Shown here: positions 26,465-36,578 of the stretch, piece by piece
Numbering within the stretch: the first letter of the stretch is position 1
Layout: every line of letters starts with the position of its first letter
From: Candidatus Nanoarchaeia archaeon
Lineage (GTDB): Archaea > Nanobdellota > Nanobdellia > Woesearchaeales > JANQNE01
Assembly: GCA_028279725.1 (NCBI GenBank)
Contig: JANQNE010000002.1
Location: forward strand, 86,836-150,835
Direction of reading: 5' to 3'
DNA: 64,000 nucleotides
Position numbers and translations under genes: made by a program
Notes under the pieces: model-generated
The model's input: only the letters and a program-made list of their open reading frames with translations
Databases searched by the model: none
What the model was told of the DNA's origin: nothing

Positions 26465-28135
26465 TTACTTATGACAAAACCAGAACTTGTATTTTTTATC
26501 TTTTGAGTCTAATCTTACGAATCCGAACCTTTCGAACTGAATTATCTGTCCTTCTTTTACTGATTTAAGGTTGGATTCTGCCAGTCCTTCTATGATTGTG
26601 TTATCTGGCATTAGAATCTCTACATCGATTAATTTATCTTCTTTTGGAAGCCAGTGGATGATCTTTGATCCTGAGTTCTTGAAAGTCTTGTAATCTTTAG
26701 ATTCAAAGACTAGTTTGTCTCCTTTTTTTATGAAGTTTAGACAGTCCATCAGCCTGATCAGTTCTTCATCTTTGAAAGAATCGTAATCCTGCTGAGTTAA
26801 GTAGAATGAGTCTGTTGTCTTGAATTTTCTTCCTCCTTTTTTATGTTCTGGGTGAAGATCAAGTTCTATCTTCTGTTCTTCTGCGTTTTCTATAATGACT
26901 TCTTTTGGGAAAGGTATGAAGAAGTATCTGTTTGATTTTGAATCAATGATATCTTTGTTGAAAGCGTTTATTGTCTTGAAGAATTCATCTATCTCTACAG
27001 ATTTGTCGTTTCTTGTCACTCCTATCTCTGTTGCGAATTTTCTCAAAGCTTCTGGCTGATATCCTCTTCTTCTTAGTGCTGGGAGGAAAGGTATTCTGAT
27101 GTCATCCCATCCTGTGAACTTTTTTTCATCTATCTTTTCTTTTGTTTTTGTGCAGGAGACTTCAAAGCCTTCGAAGTTGATCCTTCCAACTGAAATAGCG
27201 ATTGGTGTTGGTTTTTTTAGTGCTTTGTGGATCATCTCCTGCCTTTTTGCGTTATCAGCATGATCTTTTCCTCTTAATGCATGAGTTATCCCTAATTCCA
27301 TGTCGTCGATTGCTACAGAGAAGTTCATCAATGGCCATACTCTGTATTTTTTCTTTGTTCTTGGATGTTCTGCATCGTTGATTCTTAGAAGGGGAAAGTC
27401 TCTCATCGCAGGATTTTTGTGTTTTATGTCTGATTTAAATCTTACAACAGCTTCTCCCATCTCATAGCCTTTGAACATCTTCCTGAATCTTTCCTGATTT
27501 TGTTTTGGAGAGAGATCCCTGCAAGGGCATGGAACTGATTTAGAGATCATCTCTTTATATTTTAGAGGATCACATTCACAAACATATAAATGACCTTCTG
27601 CTAACAGTTTTTCTGCGTAGAGGTAGTATGTATCCATCCTGTCTGACTGGATTATTATTTCGCTTACTTTATTTTCACATAGCCAGTTTGCATCTTCTGG
27701 AATAAGATCATATGCTGGCGGGTAAATCTTGTCTGGGTTAGTGTCTTCTATACGGATAATAAATTTTCCTTTGTATTTTTTTGTGTATTCATAGTTTAAT
27801 CCGATAATATACGCATGACCTATATGCAATGGGCCTGATGGAGAAGGAGCAACTCTCATTATAACTTTCTTTTTTACATCAGGAAGCTCTTTTAGTCCTT
27901 CCTGTTTTTCTCTTTTAGTTTCTTCTACACCACCAAGATCATTTAACCTGTCTTTCTGGTCTTCTGGATCCATCATATTGACTTCTTTTATTATTTCATT
28001 TACTTCTTTAGCTATCTCTTTTGGATCCTTGTCTTTGAATTTGCTGAGCATCTTTCCGATGACAGCACCAGGATTAGCTTTTCCGTTGAATTTTACTGCA
28101 TTTGCTAATGCTTGTTTAAGGATTTCTTCCTTCAT
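26465..28135 (-). CDS. gltX: Glutamyl-tRNA synthetase, archaeal type
   Basis: APSPSGPLHIGHAYI HIGH motif; archaeal N-terminal extension and anticodon-binding region. Confidence 0.93.
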   Translation of the reverse strand: MKEEILKQALANAVKFNGKANPGAVIGKMLSKFKDKDPKEIAKEVNEIIKEVNMMDPEDQKDRLNDLGGVEETKREKQEGLKELPDVKKKVIMRVAPSPSGPLHIGHAYIIGLNYEYTKKYKGKFIIRIEDTNPDKIYPPAYDLIPEDANWLCENKVSEIIIQSDRMDTYYLYAEKLLAEGHLYVCECDPLKYKEMISKSVPCPCRDLSPKQNQERFRKMFKGYEMGEAVVRFKSDIKHKNPAMRDFPLLRINDAEHPRTKKKYRVWPLMNFSVAIDDMELGITHALRGKDHADNAKRQEMIHKALKKPTPIAISVGRINFEGFEVSCTKTKEKIDEKKFTGWDDIRIPFLPALRRRGYQPEALRKFATEIGVTRNDKSVEIDEFFKTINAFNKDIIDSKSNRYFFIPFPKEVIIENAEEQKIELDLHPEHKKGGRKFKTTDSFYLTQQDYDSFKDEELIRLMDCLNFIKKGDKLVFESKDYKTFKNSGSKIIHWLPKEDKLIDVEILMPDNTIIEGLAESNLKSVKEGQIIQFERFGFVRLDSKDKKYKFWFCHK

Positions 28136-28311
28136 AGCTGAAAATATTCGAGCTTTGTATAAAAAGATTGCTGTTACGATGTTCTTATTGTTTAGTGGTA
28201 AATTATAGAAAGGTTTATATATGATGAATTGTTAAAAGCTGTATATTTGATACATCAAAGTGGGGTTGGATGACCTCTAGGAGTCTTCTTAGAGCATTAT
28301 TTGATTTAGAA

Positions 28312-28461
28312 ATGAAAAGTTACACTTTAGTCAAAAGAATAGCGAAGCATGGAAGACAGAATGTAATAGTTATACCTTCAATATTACAAGATAAACTTAA
28401 TCATGGGGCTATTGTCCAATTGAAGATAGATGTGTTGGGGAAAGATGAAGATAAATCCTGA
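28312..28461 (+). CDS. AbrB/MazE-like small DNA-binding protein
   Basis: MKSYTLVKRIAKHGRQNVIVIPSILQDKLNHGAIVQLKIDVL swapped-hairpin pattern; start at internal Met. Confidence 0.5.
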   Translation: MKSYTLVKRIAKHGRQNVIVIPSILQDKLNHGAIVQLKIDVLGKDEDKS

Positions 28462-28491
28462 TTTATTTGGGGTTATCTAAACTATTGAAAG

Positions 28492-30822
28492 ATGTCAGAA
28501 GAAAAAGAATCTCTAGAAAGAGCGAAAGACTTGATAGCTGAAGAAGTTAATCTTTTTACGCTTTTTACTGCTGTATCTGAAGAAGAGTATTCTTTGTTAG
28601 AAAAAGAAGATTCTTTGACAGAAAAAGATGATTGTGGTTTAGTAGTGCATCTCAATCCATATAAAGTTAAAAAAGTACATCCTCATGAAATTATATCCAT
28701 AGTTCATAGAAATAATAGGGTGGTGGAATCTTTAGGGACAAAAGGGTATTCATGCAAACTTAATTTTGATAAAGATGATCAAATTGGGATACGGATTAAC
28801 CTCCCCAGGGATAAATTTGAGCGATTACAGTCTTCTGTTAACTCAAGATGCCTTGAGTTCCCAGAGGGTCTTAAGTCAGACATAATGGAGGCGTTAAAAT
28901 TCCCTACTTTTGTGAAAGAAAAGGAAGAGTTGAAAGATAACCAATTAGACGGACATTTACCTGGATTAGTGTATGAGTATTTTTTGTTATCCAATTATCA
29001 GGATATAGTTGAGTTTTCTGAGGGAGGCATGAGAAAAGTATACAAGGCAAATATAGGGGGTACTGATAGTGAAATTGCAATTAAAGTTGATAAATTTCCT
29101 TCTACTGAGAAAACAAAAAAACTCTTTGGAAAAGGATACACTAATTATAATGAATTAGAAATTCTTAAAAGCATTAAAGATCCGTCCGGGCATAATCTTA
29201 CTGGATTATATAACTTTGTTAATCTTGAGAAATTCGGTTATAGTGGAGTCATAACTATTGAAAATTTTTTCAAAGGATCTGAAAATCTAGAGACTCGTAT
29301 CAAAGGAAAAGAAACTATGAATATTAAATTCTCTGATAAAGAGATTGGTTCAATATTCTCTCAATTAGTCAATGCTGTGAAATATTTGAACAGTGATGCA
29401 GGAATATATCATAGAGATATAAAACCTTCAAACGTGTTAATAAAAGGTGAAGGAAAAAATCTTGAATTACGAGTTACTGATTTTGCTAATTCAAGGAAAG
29501 TTGAGGATGTCAAAAAAGAAGGTAAAAAATTTGATTCTACAGAAGGGGGAAGAGACACATTAGACCCTTTCTTGCATTTTAGTGAAGAACCAGCACAATA
29601 TGATCATAAATCTGAGATCTATTCTATTGGAGCAACCATGTATTATGCAATAACTGGAAAGCATTTATTCAGATCAGAACCACATGAAAGAAAAGCATAT
29701 TTGCGTGAAGGGAGTAAAAGTATTCTAGATAAGAATAAAGGAACGATAAATGAAGAATATTATGAAAAAATATTGAAAAATGAACTAAAACGAGTTCCTG
29801 ATAAATATAGATTTATAATTCATAGATGTGTGGCTAGTAGAGATAAAAGATATTCCAGTTTGAGTGAGCTTGAAGGGGATTTGCAGTATGTGATGAATCT
29901 TGGTTCTTTTGTAAAAAAAGCGATAGCTACTGTGGCTGGAATTATTATTATTGGTGGATTAACGTGGTATGGTGTATCAAAGAATTATGAACTGGATTCT
30001 GCGAAATGGGAGTTGAAATCAGCAAAAAATGAATTACACTCAACAAAAAATGAGTTGAATACTGTGAATGGTAACTTGCAGTCAACAGAGGAAGATTTAC
30101 GTTCAAAAAACCAGGAATTATGGTTGAATAGATCTAAGTTACGTTCAAAAAACCAGGAATTATGGTTGAATAAACATGAATTAGATTTAAAAGAATGGGA
30201 ATTAGGTTTTGTGAGTGATAGATTATATGGAGTGGAAGAGAAGCTATATTCAAAGGAACACGAATTACATATGAATAATTCTGAGTTACGCTCAAAAGCC
30301 ACTATAGAAAAAGAAAAATTTAGAAGAAGAAACAATGAACTGAAATCTGAAAATGAACATTTGAAAGAGAAAATAAAATCAGCGAGGGACTTATTTATTA
30401 GTGATTATGGTTCAGTAGGTTTATTGTCTATGAAAAATATAAATTGCATTAGACGTCATGTATCTGTGCTATTAGATGAATTCTCAAATGACACCCTCAC
30501 CACTTTATCCTATCTTTATGACCCTAAGACGACTAGAAGAATTATAGGTAAAGTTGGCTCCCTATATTTTGGAGATATAGCTGATGAACTAAAGGATGAA
30601 GATCCATTTCTTTACGAACATATATTGGGAACTTTTAGAAGTTTTACATTTAATCATACACTACATGCTACTAACAAATTTGACCAAGAGGAAGTCAGAA
30701 ACTTGTTTCTTAAGGAGATAATTCCTATTGTTGATCGTGCGAAATCATCTCCAGCTAAATATAGGTATCATGTCACTTTTGATAGGGAATTGATGAAATG
30801 GGAGGCTAATAGTCAAAAATGA
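28492..30822 (+). CDS. Eukaryote-like Ser/Thr protein kinase with TM and coiled-coil repeat region
   Basis: AIKVDKF, HRDIKPSNVL, DFAN, SEIYSIGATMYYAITG; TM AIATVAGIIIIGGLTWYGV; SKNQELWLN repeats. Confidence 0.88.
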   Translation: MSEEKESLERAKDLIAEEVNLFTLFTAVSEEEYSLLEKEDSLTEKDDCGLVVHLNPYKVKKVHPHEIISIVHRNNRVVESLGTKGYSCKLNFDKDDQIGIRINLPRDKFERLQSSVNSRCLEFPEGLKSDIMEALKFPTFVKEKEELKDNQLDGHLPGLVYEYFLLSNYQDIVEFSEGGMRKVYKANIGGTDSEIAIKVDKFPSTEKTKKLFGKGYTNYNELEILKSIKDPSGHNLTGLYNFVNLEKFGYSGVITIENFFKGSENLETRIKGKETMNIKFSDKEIGSIFSQLVNAVKYLNSDAGIYHRDIKPSNVLIKGEGKNLELRVTDFANSRKVEDVKKEGKKFDSTEGGRDTLDPFLHFSEEPAQYDHKSEIYSIGATMYYAITGKHLFRSEPHERKAYLREGSKSILDKNKGTINEEYYEKILKNELKRVPDKYRFIIHRCVASRDKRYSSLSELEGDLQYVMNLGSFVKKAIATVAGIIIIGGLTWYGVSKNYELDSAKWELKSAKNELHSTKNELNTVNGNLQSTEEDLRSKNQELWLNRSKLRSKNQELWLNKHELDLKEWELGFVSDRLYGVEEKLYSKEHELHMNNSELRSKATIEKEKFRRRNNELKSENEHLKEKIKSARDLFISDYGSVGLLSMKNINCIRRHVSVLLDEFSNDTLTTLSYLYDPKTTRRIIGKVGSLYFGDIADELKDEDPFLYEHILGTFRSFTFNHTLHATNKFDQEEVRNLFLKEIIPIVDRAKSSPAKYRYHVTFDRELMKWEANSQK
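30098..30172 (+). repeat. Intragenic tandem repeat (ttacgttcaaaaaaccaggaattatggttgaata x2)
   Basis: Two exact copies inside the kinase coiled-coil region. Confidence 0.85.
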
Positions 30823-30857
30823 GGGGCGCAAAGTAATCATATCGTCGAACGGGAATT

Positions 30858-31763
30858 CTATCTAATCAATATCCCCATCAACGGACTTGTCGAAAGATGG
30901 GTGTTTCTGATCATATCTAGTATGCTATATAGAAGAATAGATTCTTGAGGTCTTTTTTTAAGCAGAGCATATCCTTTTTCGTATATCAATCTATGTTCTT
31001 TAACATGTATCTCTCCAATGAGTTTTAAATCTCTTTTAAGGTATGTTTCTTTTAATAAATTAAAGAATTCTTTAGCGTTTTCTAATAGTGAGGTTAATTC
31101 CTTAGAAGCTTTAATATCTGTTTTTTCAAGATCTTTATTGAATTGGTAGATCTTCCTGTCGACATGAATTATTGTTGAGAAAAAAGCCCAATAGAAAATT
31201 GCCTTGCTTTCTGCGATTCTTTTTTTGCTTATAGCCCTCCTACAGAAATTATCATATTCAATGGCTTTTTGAGCTAGTTCTTTGTTTTTCTTAAGATCTA
31301 CTTCTCCTTTCTTTGTGTATTCTATTGTGTTATCAAGATGAATAGAAACTATCTGTAAGATTTTTATAAATATGGAATTAAAATCATCAGTATTTGGTTC
31401 TGCAACACTTTCTACAATACAAAGATTTTCCTTTGTTTCTAGAATCTCAAAACCAAGCAACATGTTTGATACAGTTTCATTTATTAGGTTAAGTTGTTTT
31501 TGGGTCTTGAATTTAATCCTTAAGACATCATATCCTGCTCTGTAAGCATTTGCGAGCATAGTTCTAATTGTAGTCATCAATTCATGGCTTATGTCGAGAT
31601 TTACTGAATTTTTATCTCCCTTAGCTTCTGTAGATAGAATAAGCTTACCTTCTACTTCATCAACTTCAATCTCTTCTTTTCCTTCAAGACCTTTATCCTT
31701 AATCCATTTCTTTGGTAAAGTTACAGTATAGGAATCTTTTTGCTTGATGATTTTTCTCTTCAT
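30858..31763 (-). CDS. AbrB-PhoU-type regulator
   Basis: N-terminal SYTVTLPKKWIKDKGLEGKEEIEVDEVEGKLIL (AbrB-like) plus PhoU-like helical domain. Confidence 0.8.
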   Translation of the reverse strand: MKRKIIKQKDSYTVTLPKKWIKDKGLEGKEEIEVDEVEGKLILSTEAKGDKNSVNLDISHELMTTIRTMLANAYRAGYDVLRIKFKTQKQLNLINETVSNMLLGFEILETKENLCIVESVAEPNTDDFNSIFIKILQIVSIHLDNTIEYTKKGEVDLKKNKELAQKAIEYDNFCRRAISKKRIAESKAIFYWAFFSTIIHVDRKIYQFNKDLEKTDIKASKELTSLLENAKEFFNLLKETYLKRDLKLIGEIHVKEHRLIYEKGYALLKKRPQESILLYSILDMIRNTHLSTSPLMGILIR

Positions 31764-31890
31764 AGATGATTGTTAAGACACTCTCTTATTTAAATGTTTC
31801 TAAACCGTACGAAACATACGAAAAATATGGGAAACGTATATATATTTATTGTACTAACTAAGAGTGGTAATACATTTTGGGGGATATGGG

Positions 31891-33636
31891 ATGCAAGAAT
31901 CAATAATAAATAATTCACGTAACAACTCTAATTCACTCGGTGATTTGGAGGCAAGATTATCAGAAGCTAGAAACAAACTTAATGAGAATTCTGAGCTTGC
32001 TAGGGAATTATACCAAGATGATGTGGCTGAGGCAGATTCCGCATATGTGGATGATGTTTATAATCTATTTAGTAGCGTCTCTGCCAGAGTAATGAGTGAA
32101 CTTGATGCAAGAAATTCTATGCTGGAGGTTGGAGATTCTAAGAAAGTTTCAGATGCAGAGCTTGTGGTAAAGAACAATGAAAGATGGTATAAAAAACTAT
32201 TGAAAAACGTAAAGCGCGGAAAACCAGTAGATTCATTGTCAATAAAACTAAAGGAAGACTACGAAACAGCGGAAAAAATAGTCAAAGAAAATCAAAAAAG
32301 ACTGGACAATAAAGAAAACGTAAACAAATATGAGCTAACGATACCTGTGCATATAATCGCAGGAAATAATTGCACATTGGTGAATTTTCCATATGTTCCA
32401 GGAAAAAACGGCTTTGTTAAGGAGTTGGGGGATGTAGTTATCGGAGCTTGCCATGGATATGGGGGACAAGAGATAGAGCCTTATAGACTTAAAATTAATG
32501 AGAGTGTAGATGCAGAAACAATAAAACAGATGATTATGTCTGAGTTTGATTCTTCAGAACTTCGAAAGGCTGGAATAAGGTTAGGAACACGGACTGAAAA
32601 ACTAAATAGTGATTTCAACATGAAATCAACTGCAGAAGAGGGTTCTGAGTCCTTACAAAAACTGGATGATGTCGTAGAGAAGCTTCCTGTCTCTGAGGAA
32701 GGCACACAAAAAAATTTAAATGAATGTTTTTATATGCCTAGAAAGCCAAACTTGAATCCAAGAGATATGAAAAAATTGGAGAATATGATCCTATATTGCA
32801 AGTCTAATGATGAGATTTCTGAAGAATTTGATGTTGAAAGACATGTTGTTAACAGATGGAGAAGCTATAATTGCAATTTAAGTACATATTTCATAAAGGA
32901 ACATCTTTCTGATTTGAATGCTGTAAAAAATGTTAATTTAACTCAAAGGAGGTCCTTCAATACAAGGGGAAAAAACCATGTGAGGGAGAATATGATCTTA
33001 GGGGCAGTAGATATTGTCAAAGGAGATAAAAATGGAGACGTTAAAATAAAATATCTAGGGCTTGAAGGATCTAATTTTGGTTCTTACATAGACATATCAC
33101 AACTCTGTAGAATCAATGCTCATAATTCCTTAGTTGCTGAGAATGATATAAGGGAGTATTTTGCGATGAGATCTACAATCAAAAGTTATTATTTGATTAA
33201 GGGGGGAGAAATCTTCAAGGGATTAAATCATTATTATGGGGATATAGGTTCTGCCTTGGATTTTTGGAAGCATAAGGATAAGACATTCAATCTCGTGAAT
33301 CTGGATTTTATGGGACCTATTAATGGGCCAAAAATTAAGACGATTGAAAAGTTGTTCAGTCAGGACAGACTGGAGGATAATTCAGTGCTCTATATAACGT
33401 TGAACAATCATCCTTTATGCCTCTCAAGGCTTGAGAAAGGAAGTCCTTCACTTGGTAAAGAATATTGTGATGGGTTTGGCACAAAAGATCAAGCTAAAAT
33501 TGTAAGAGATTATATTTCTGAATTTGCCAAATCAAATGATTACAGCTATAGGGGTCTTACCTGTGATACGTATGATGGCATAAACGGAACCCAGATGCTT
33601 TATATGAGCTTTAGGATAAATAAGATGGAGGGATAA
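31891..33636 (+). CDS. Unknown multidomain protein: HTH-like segment plus possible Rossmann methyltransferase-like C-terminus
   Basis: SNDEISEEFDVERHVVNRWRSY (HTH-like); FNLVNLDFMGPINGPKIKTIEKLF...NSVLYITLN (Rossmann-like). Confidence 0.6.
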   Translation: MQESIINNSRNNSNSLGDLEARLSEARNKLNENSELARELYQDDVAEADSAYVDDVYNLFSSVSARVMSELDARNSMLEVGDSKKVSDAELVVKNNERWYKKLLKNVKRGKPVDSLSIKLKEDYETAEKIVKENQKRLDNKENVNKYELTIPVHIIAGNNCTLVNFPYVPGKNGFVKELGDVVIGACHGYGGQEIEPYRLKINESVDAETIKQMIMSEFDSSELRKAGIRLGTRTEKLNSDFNMKSTAEEGSESLQKLDDVVEKLPVSEEGTQKNLNECFYMPRKPNLNPRDMKKLENMILYCKSNDEISEEFDVERHVVNRWRSYNCNLSTYFIKEHLSDLNAVKNVNLTQRRSFNTRGKNHVRENMILGAVDIVKGDKNGDVKIKYLGLEGSNFGSYIDISQLCRINAHNSLVAENDIREYFAMRSTIKSYYLIKGGEIFKGLNHYYGDIGSALDFWKHKDKTFNLVNLDFMGPINGPKIKTIEKLFSQDRLEDNSVLYITLNNHPLCLSRLEKGSPSLGKEYCDGFGTKDQAKIVRDYISEFAKSNDYSYRGLTCDTYDGINGTQMLYMSFRINKMEG

Positions 33637-33638
33637 GG

Positions 33639-34319
33639 ATGAGCTTATACAGTGAGAATCAAAGAAATCAAAAACAGACAGCTTCTAAGTATTTAGGTAA
33701 GTATAATAGGAAGATTAGAAGACTCGATAGCAAAATGAAGGTTTCAGATGGTTATTCTGGTCTTGAAAAAGCCTTAACAGAGACTGATAAAAAATATTTA
33801 AAGGATATGTTGAAGGAAGAAATACGGGAAAAAAAGTCGCAGATAGATTATGAAAGTCCGCAAATTGAAGTAATTCTTAACAATGGAAGTGATTTTGTGC
33901 TTCCTGTAACAAAGTCAAATATAAAAAGTAGAGATTCATTTGCTTATATGTTATACACTTATTTTCAAGATTCTAGCAGAAAAGAAGATAAATTTGGGAA
34001 TTATATCATAGTCAAGGCTTCTGAAAAGGATGTATACAGATTGACTGGGAATATTTCAAAAATACAGGCACTCCGAAACGTGACAGTTGCTAATGGTTTC
34101 AGTTTTGATTATTCTAGATTCCCTAAAAATGGCGGGGGCGGAAAAAAACCGAACAATAAATTAAGAGAGCTTTCTGAAGAAGACAAGCAGAGAATATGTG
34201 AGCTACGTGAAAAAGGAGTGATAGATTCTGAGAAGATAAAAGAGGAGCTTGGATTAAAATGTGGAAAAATGCAGATTGCTGGAGTTATTGCAGCATATGC
34301 TAGGAAGAAGGAGGTATGA
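33639..34319 (+). CDS. Unknown protein with C-terminal HTH-like segment
   Basis: ELSEEDKQRICELREKGVIDSEKIKEELGLKCGKMQIAGVIAAYARK. Confidence 0.65.
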   Translation: MSLYSENQRNQKQTASKYLGKYNRKIRRLDSKMKVSDGYSGLEKALTETDKKYLKDMLKEEIREKKSQIDYESPQIEVILNNGSDFVLPVTKSNIKSRDSFAYMLYTYFQDSSRKEDKFGNYIIVKASEKDVYRLTGNISKIQALRNVTVANGFSFDYSRFPKNGGGGKKPNNKLRELSEEDKQRICELREKGVIDSEKIKEELGLKCGKMQIAGVIAAYARKKEV

Positions 34320-34636
34320 AAATGAAAGGAAATATGAAAGAGATAGAAAAGGACGTAAAGCCGTTGGATTTAATCCTCTTAGAGCTGCCTTCTTATGTGC
34401 AGGCACATTGTGGTTCAGCTAGTGGAATGGATTATGCAGTTGGTTTTTTTGAGAAATTTGAAGAGGGTAGGATATTCCTGAACCAAAATCAAAAATCAGC
34501 ATATGACCTAAGAGATGCTGTTGCTTATCCTCTGAAAGATATTGGTTCATATGAGGTATTAAGAAGATTCAAGCCAAACCCAGAAGATCAGATTGACATG
34601 CAATTAGTGGCTATATTAGATATGCAATCTGAATGA
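34316..34636 (+). CDS. Hypothetical protein
   Basis: 4-nt overlap with upstream gene. Confidence 0.6.
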   Translation: MKMKGNMKEIEKDVKPLDLILLELPSYVQAHCGSASGMDYAVGFFEKFEEGRIFLNQNQKSAYDLRDAVAYPLKDIGSYEVLRRFKPNPEDQIDMQLVAILDMQSE

Positions 34637-34840
34637 TGATAAAGTGAAGGATAAACTCAAAAGATATGGGATCTAGTGTTAACTTAGCAGGTAGAGAGAC
34701 AAAAAGTTACTTGATAGTTTAGAACTGGAATTTTACAATCTTTTGAGGCTTATCAGAAAAACTAGATTTTTTCTGTTACTTTCTTTTAGTAGTTAAGAAT
34801 AGAAATGTTTATAAATTGCCTGACTATAACAACTACTAAT

Positions 34841-36196
34841 ATGGGGGATGAAAAAGAACAGATTCCGGGAATACAGCAGTTCTTTACTGCTCTAGTGTAT
34901 CAGACTAGAGATGATTCTTTGGAGGATAGTAGAGATGTGTTTCAGGCTGATGTTCCTTCTTTGTATGCTGAAGCAAGGATGGGTGTTGCTTCTTATTCTG
35001 AGGTTAAGAAAGAGCTGGCTAAGGCAGTTGAAAAAGTGAAGAGAGGAAGATATAACGGAAAGCTTCCGTATTTTGAGAAATGGATTAAAGAGAATAAAGG
35101 GAAATTAGAGATTTCTGATCTTGAAGAATTATTGATAAAAGAGAACAAAAGCTCTGCTATGATAAGGGAAAGAGCTGTTGATAAAGCTGGAGAGTCTGAG
35201 CTTGGAACATTAGTTGCAAGGGTGAAAGGAAGGACTACTGGTGTTGACAAAAATACTCTAAAATACTGGGATGTTGAACTGTCTAATTATGTTTTGGATG
35301 AGGATTTCAATCCTACTTTTAGGAGAAATTGCCAGTGCGGTTTTAAGGGAAAGCATACTAACAAGAGAAAATTATGGGACCAGTCAAAGGAGAATGAAAG
35401 ACACTTCTTAGATGATCTTTTGGGAGAAAGATTAACAACTAAAAAAGAGCTTGGTAAAGAGCTGCATATCGCTTGTTATCATGAGGCTGCTGCGATAACA
35501 GAGATGGAACTGCAGAATAACAGAGGAAAAGCAAGAACAATAAGGAATCTGCAGAGTCCGACAACTATAGCTTTTGATTTTATAGACAGATGGGATCTTG
35601 TTTTTGAAAGCTTTGCAAGAAGGTATAAGTATAAACAGTTGTATGGACAGATTGATGAGTTCTTGTTTAAGCATGATATTGTAAGCCCTTATTTTAAGAA
35701 GCTGATGTCAGAAGGAAAGGTAAGCAAAGAAGTTGTAAAGAAATCAAGGCATTTTGAGACAATGCCTGGAAGGATAATAAGAGGACTGCATAAGGTGTTA
35801 TTGAAAAATGGATTTAAGTATAATGGATTTGCGTGGGATTTCAAAGATGTGGGGAATAGGAACAAGAATTATGAAACTATGGGGATAGTGTATGACAATC
35901 CATCCAAAGATACAAGCTATCATGTTGTGTATGATAAGACATTCTTCCTGCCATTTATAGTAAAAAAAGAATTTTTACATTTTGGTAAAGACAGGAAACC
36001 AACAAGATATCAGCTTAATCCTTTGAATCTTCTTTTCAATAAAGACAGAAGAGATCACATATATGAGATAGATGACAGGACTGGAAAGTTGGCTAAAGTA
36101 TCTATAGTAGAACCTGATCAAGTTGCAAGGAAAGTATATGGTGCGAGGAACCAGTATAGGAAATACAGAGAAGGATTCTTAAGAGCTCAAAAGTAG
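34841..36196 (+). CDS. Hypothetical protein
   Basis: Long ORF; start MGDEKEQIPG preferred. Confidence 0.75.
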   Translation: MGDEKEQIPGIQQFFTALVYQTRDDSLEDSRDVFQADVPSLYAEARMGVASYSEVKKELAKAVEKVKRGRYNGKLPYFEKWIKENKGKLEISDLEELLIKENKSSAMIRERAVDKAGESELGTLVARVKGRTTGVDKNTLKYWDVELSNYVLDEDFNPTFRRNCQCGFKGKHTNKRKLWDQSKENERHFLDDLLGERLTTKKELGKELHIACYHEAAAITEMELQNNRGKARTIRNLQSPTTIAFDFIDRWDLVFESFARRYKYKQLYGQIDEFLFKHDIVSPYFKKLMSEGKVSKEVVKKSRHFETMPGRIIRGLHKVLLKNGFKYNGFAWDFKDVGNRNKNYETMGIVYDNPSKDTSYHVVYDKTFFLPFIVKKEFLHFGKDRKPTRYQLNPLNLLFNKDRRDHIYEIDDRTGKLAKVSIVEPDQVARKVYGARNQYRKYREGFLRAQK

Positions 36197-36201
36197 AATG
36201 T

Positions 36202-36289
36202 ATAGTGCGCTTCGTACTGCTTCTTATATGGATGTTTTTCAGATTCTAGTGTTATTGAGATTATCATCAAGTACTCCGCTTGGCACTAT
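36202..36289. ncRNA. Candidate structured element, copy 1
   Basis: ATAGTGCGCTTCGTACT...AGTACTCCGCTTGGCACTAT; ends shared with 58811-58957. Confidence 0.5.
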
Positions 36290-36354
36290 GTCTAAAAGTA
36301 GAAACCTTTATAAACAGCATTCTATTTTATTATAAATATTAGAGGGTGATACTA

Positions 36355-36573
36355 ATGGCAGAAAAAAGATCAAATGCAGTTCCAAAAGCACCATGTGCTA
36401 GGATACTTATGAATGCTGGGGCAAAGAGAGTTTCAGCTGATGCTGTGAACACTTTTTCAGAACTTCTACAGGACAAAGCTTTGAAGATTGCAGAACAAGC
36501 TGTAAGGATAGCAAAGCATTCCGGCAGAAAGACTGTTCATGATGGAGACATCAAGATATCAGCAAAAGTATAA
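36355..36573 (+). CDS. Archaeal histone (HMf-like)
   Basis: APCARILMNAGAKRVSADAVNTFSELLQDKALKIAEQAVRIAKHSGRKTVHDGDIKIS. Confidence 0.95.
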   Translation: MAEKRSNAVPKAPCARILMNAGAKRVSADAVNTFSELLQDKALKIAEQAVRIAKHSGRKTVHDGDIKISAKV

Positions 36574-36578
36574 TTTTT

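Noticed and set aside
29985-30335. Minus-strand repetitive ORF (NHNSWFFERN repeats)
   Set aside because: Antisense of the kinase coiled-coil repeat region.
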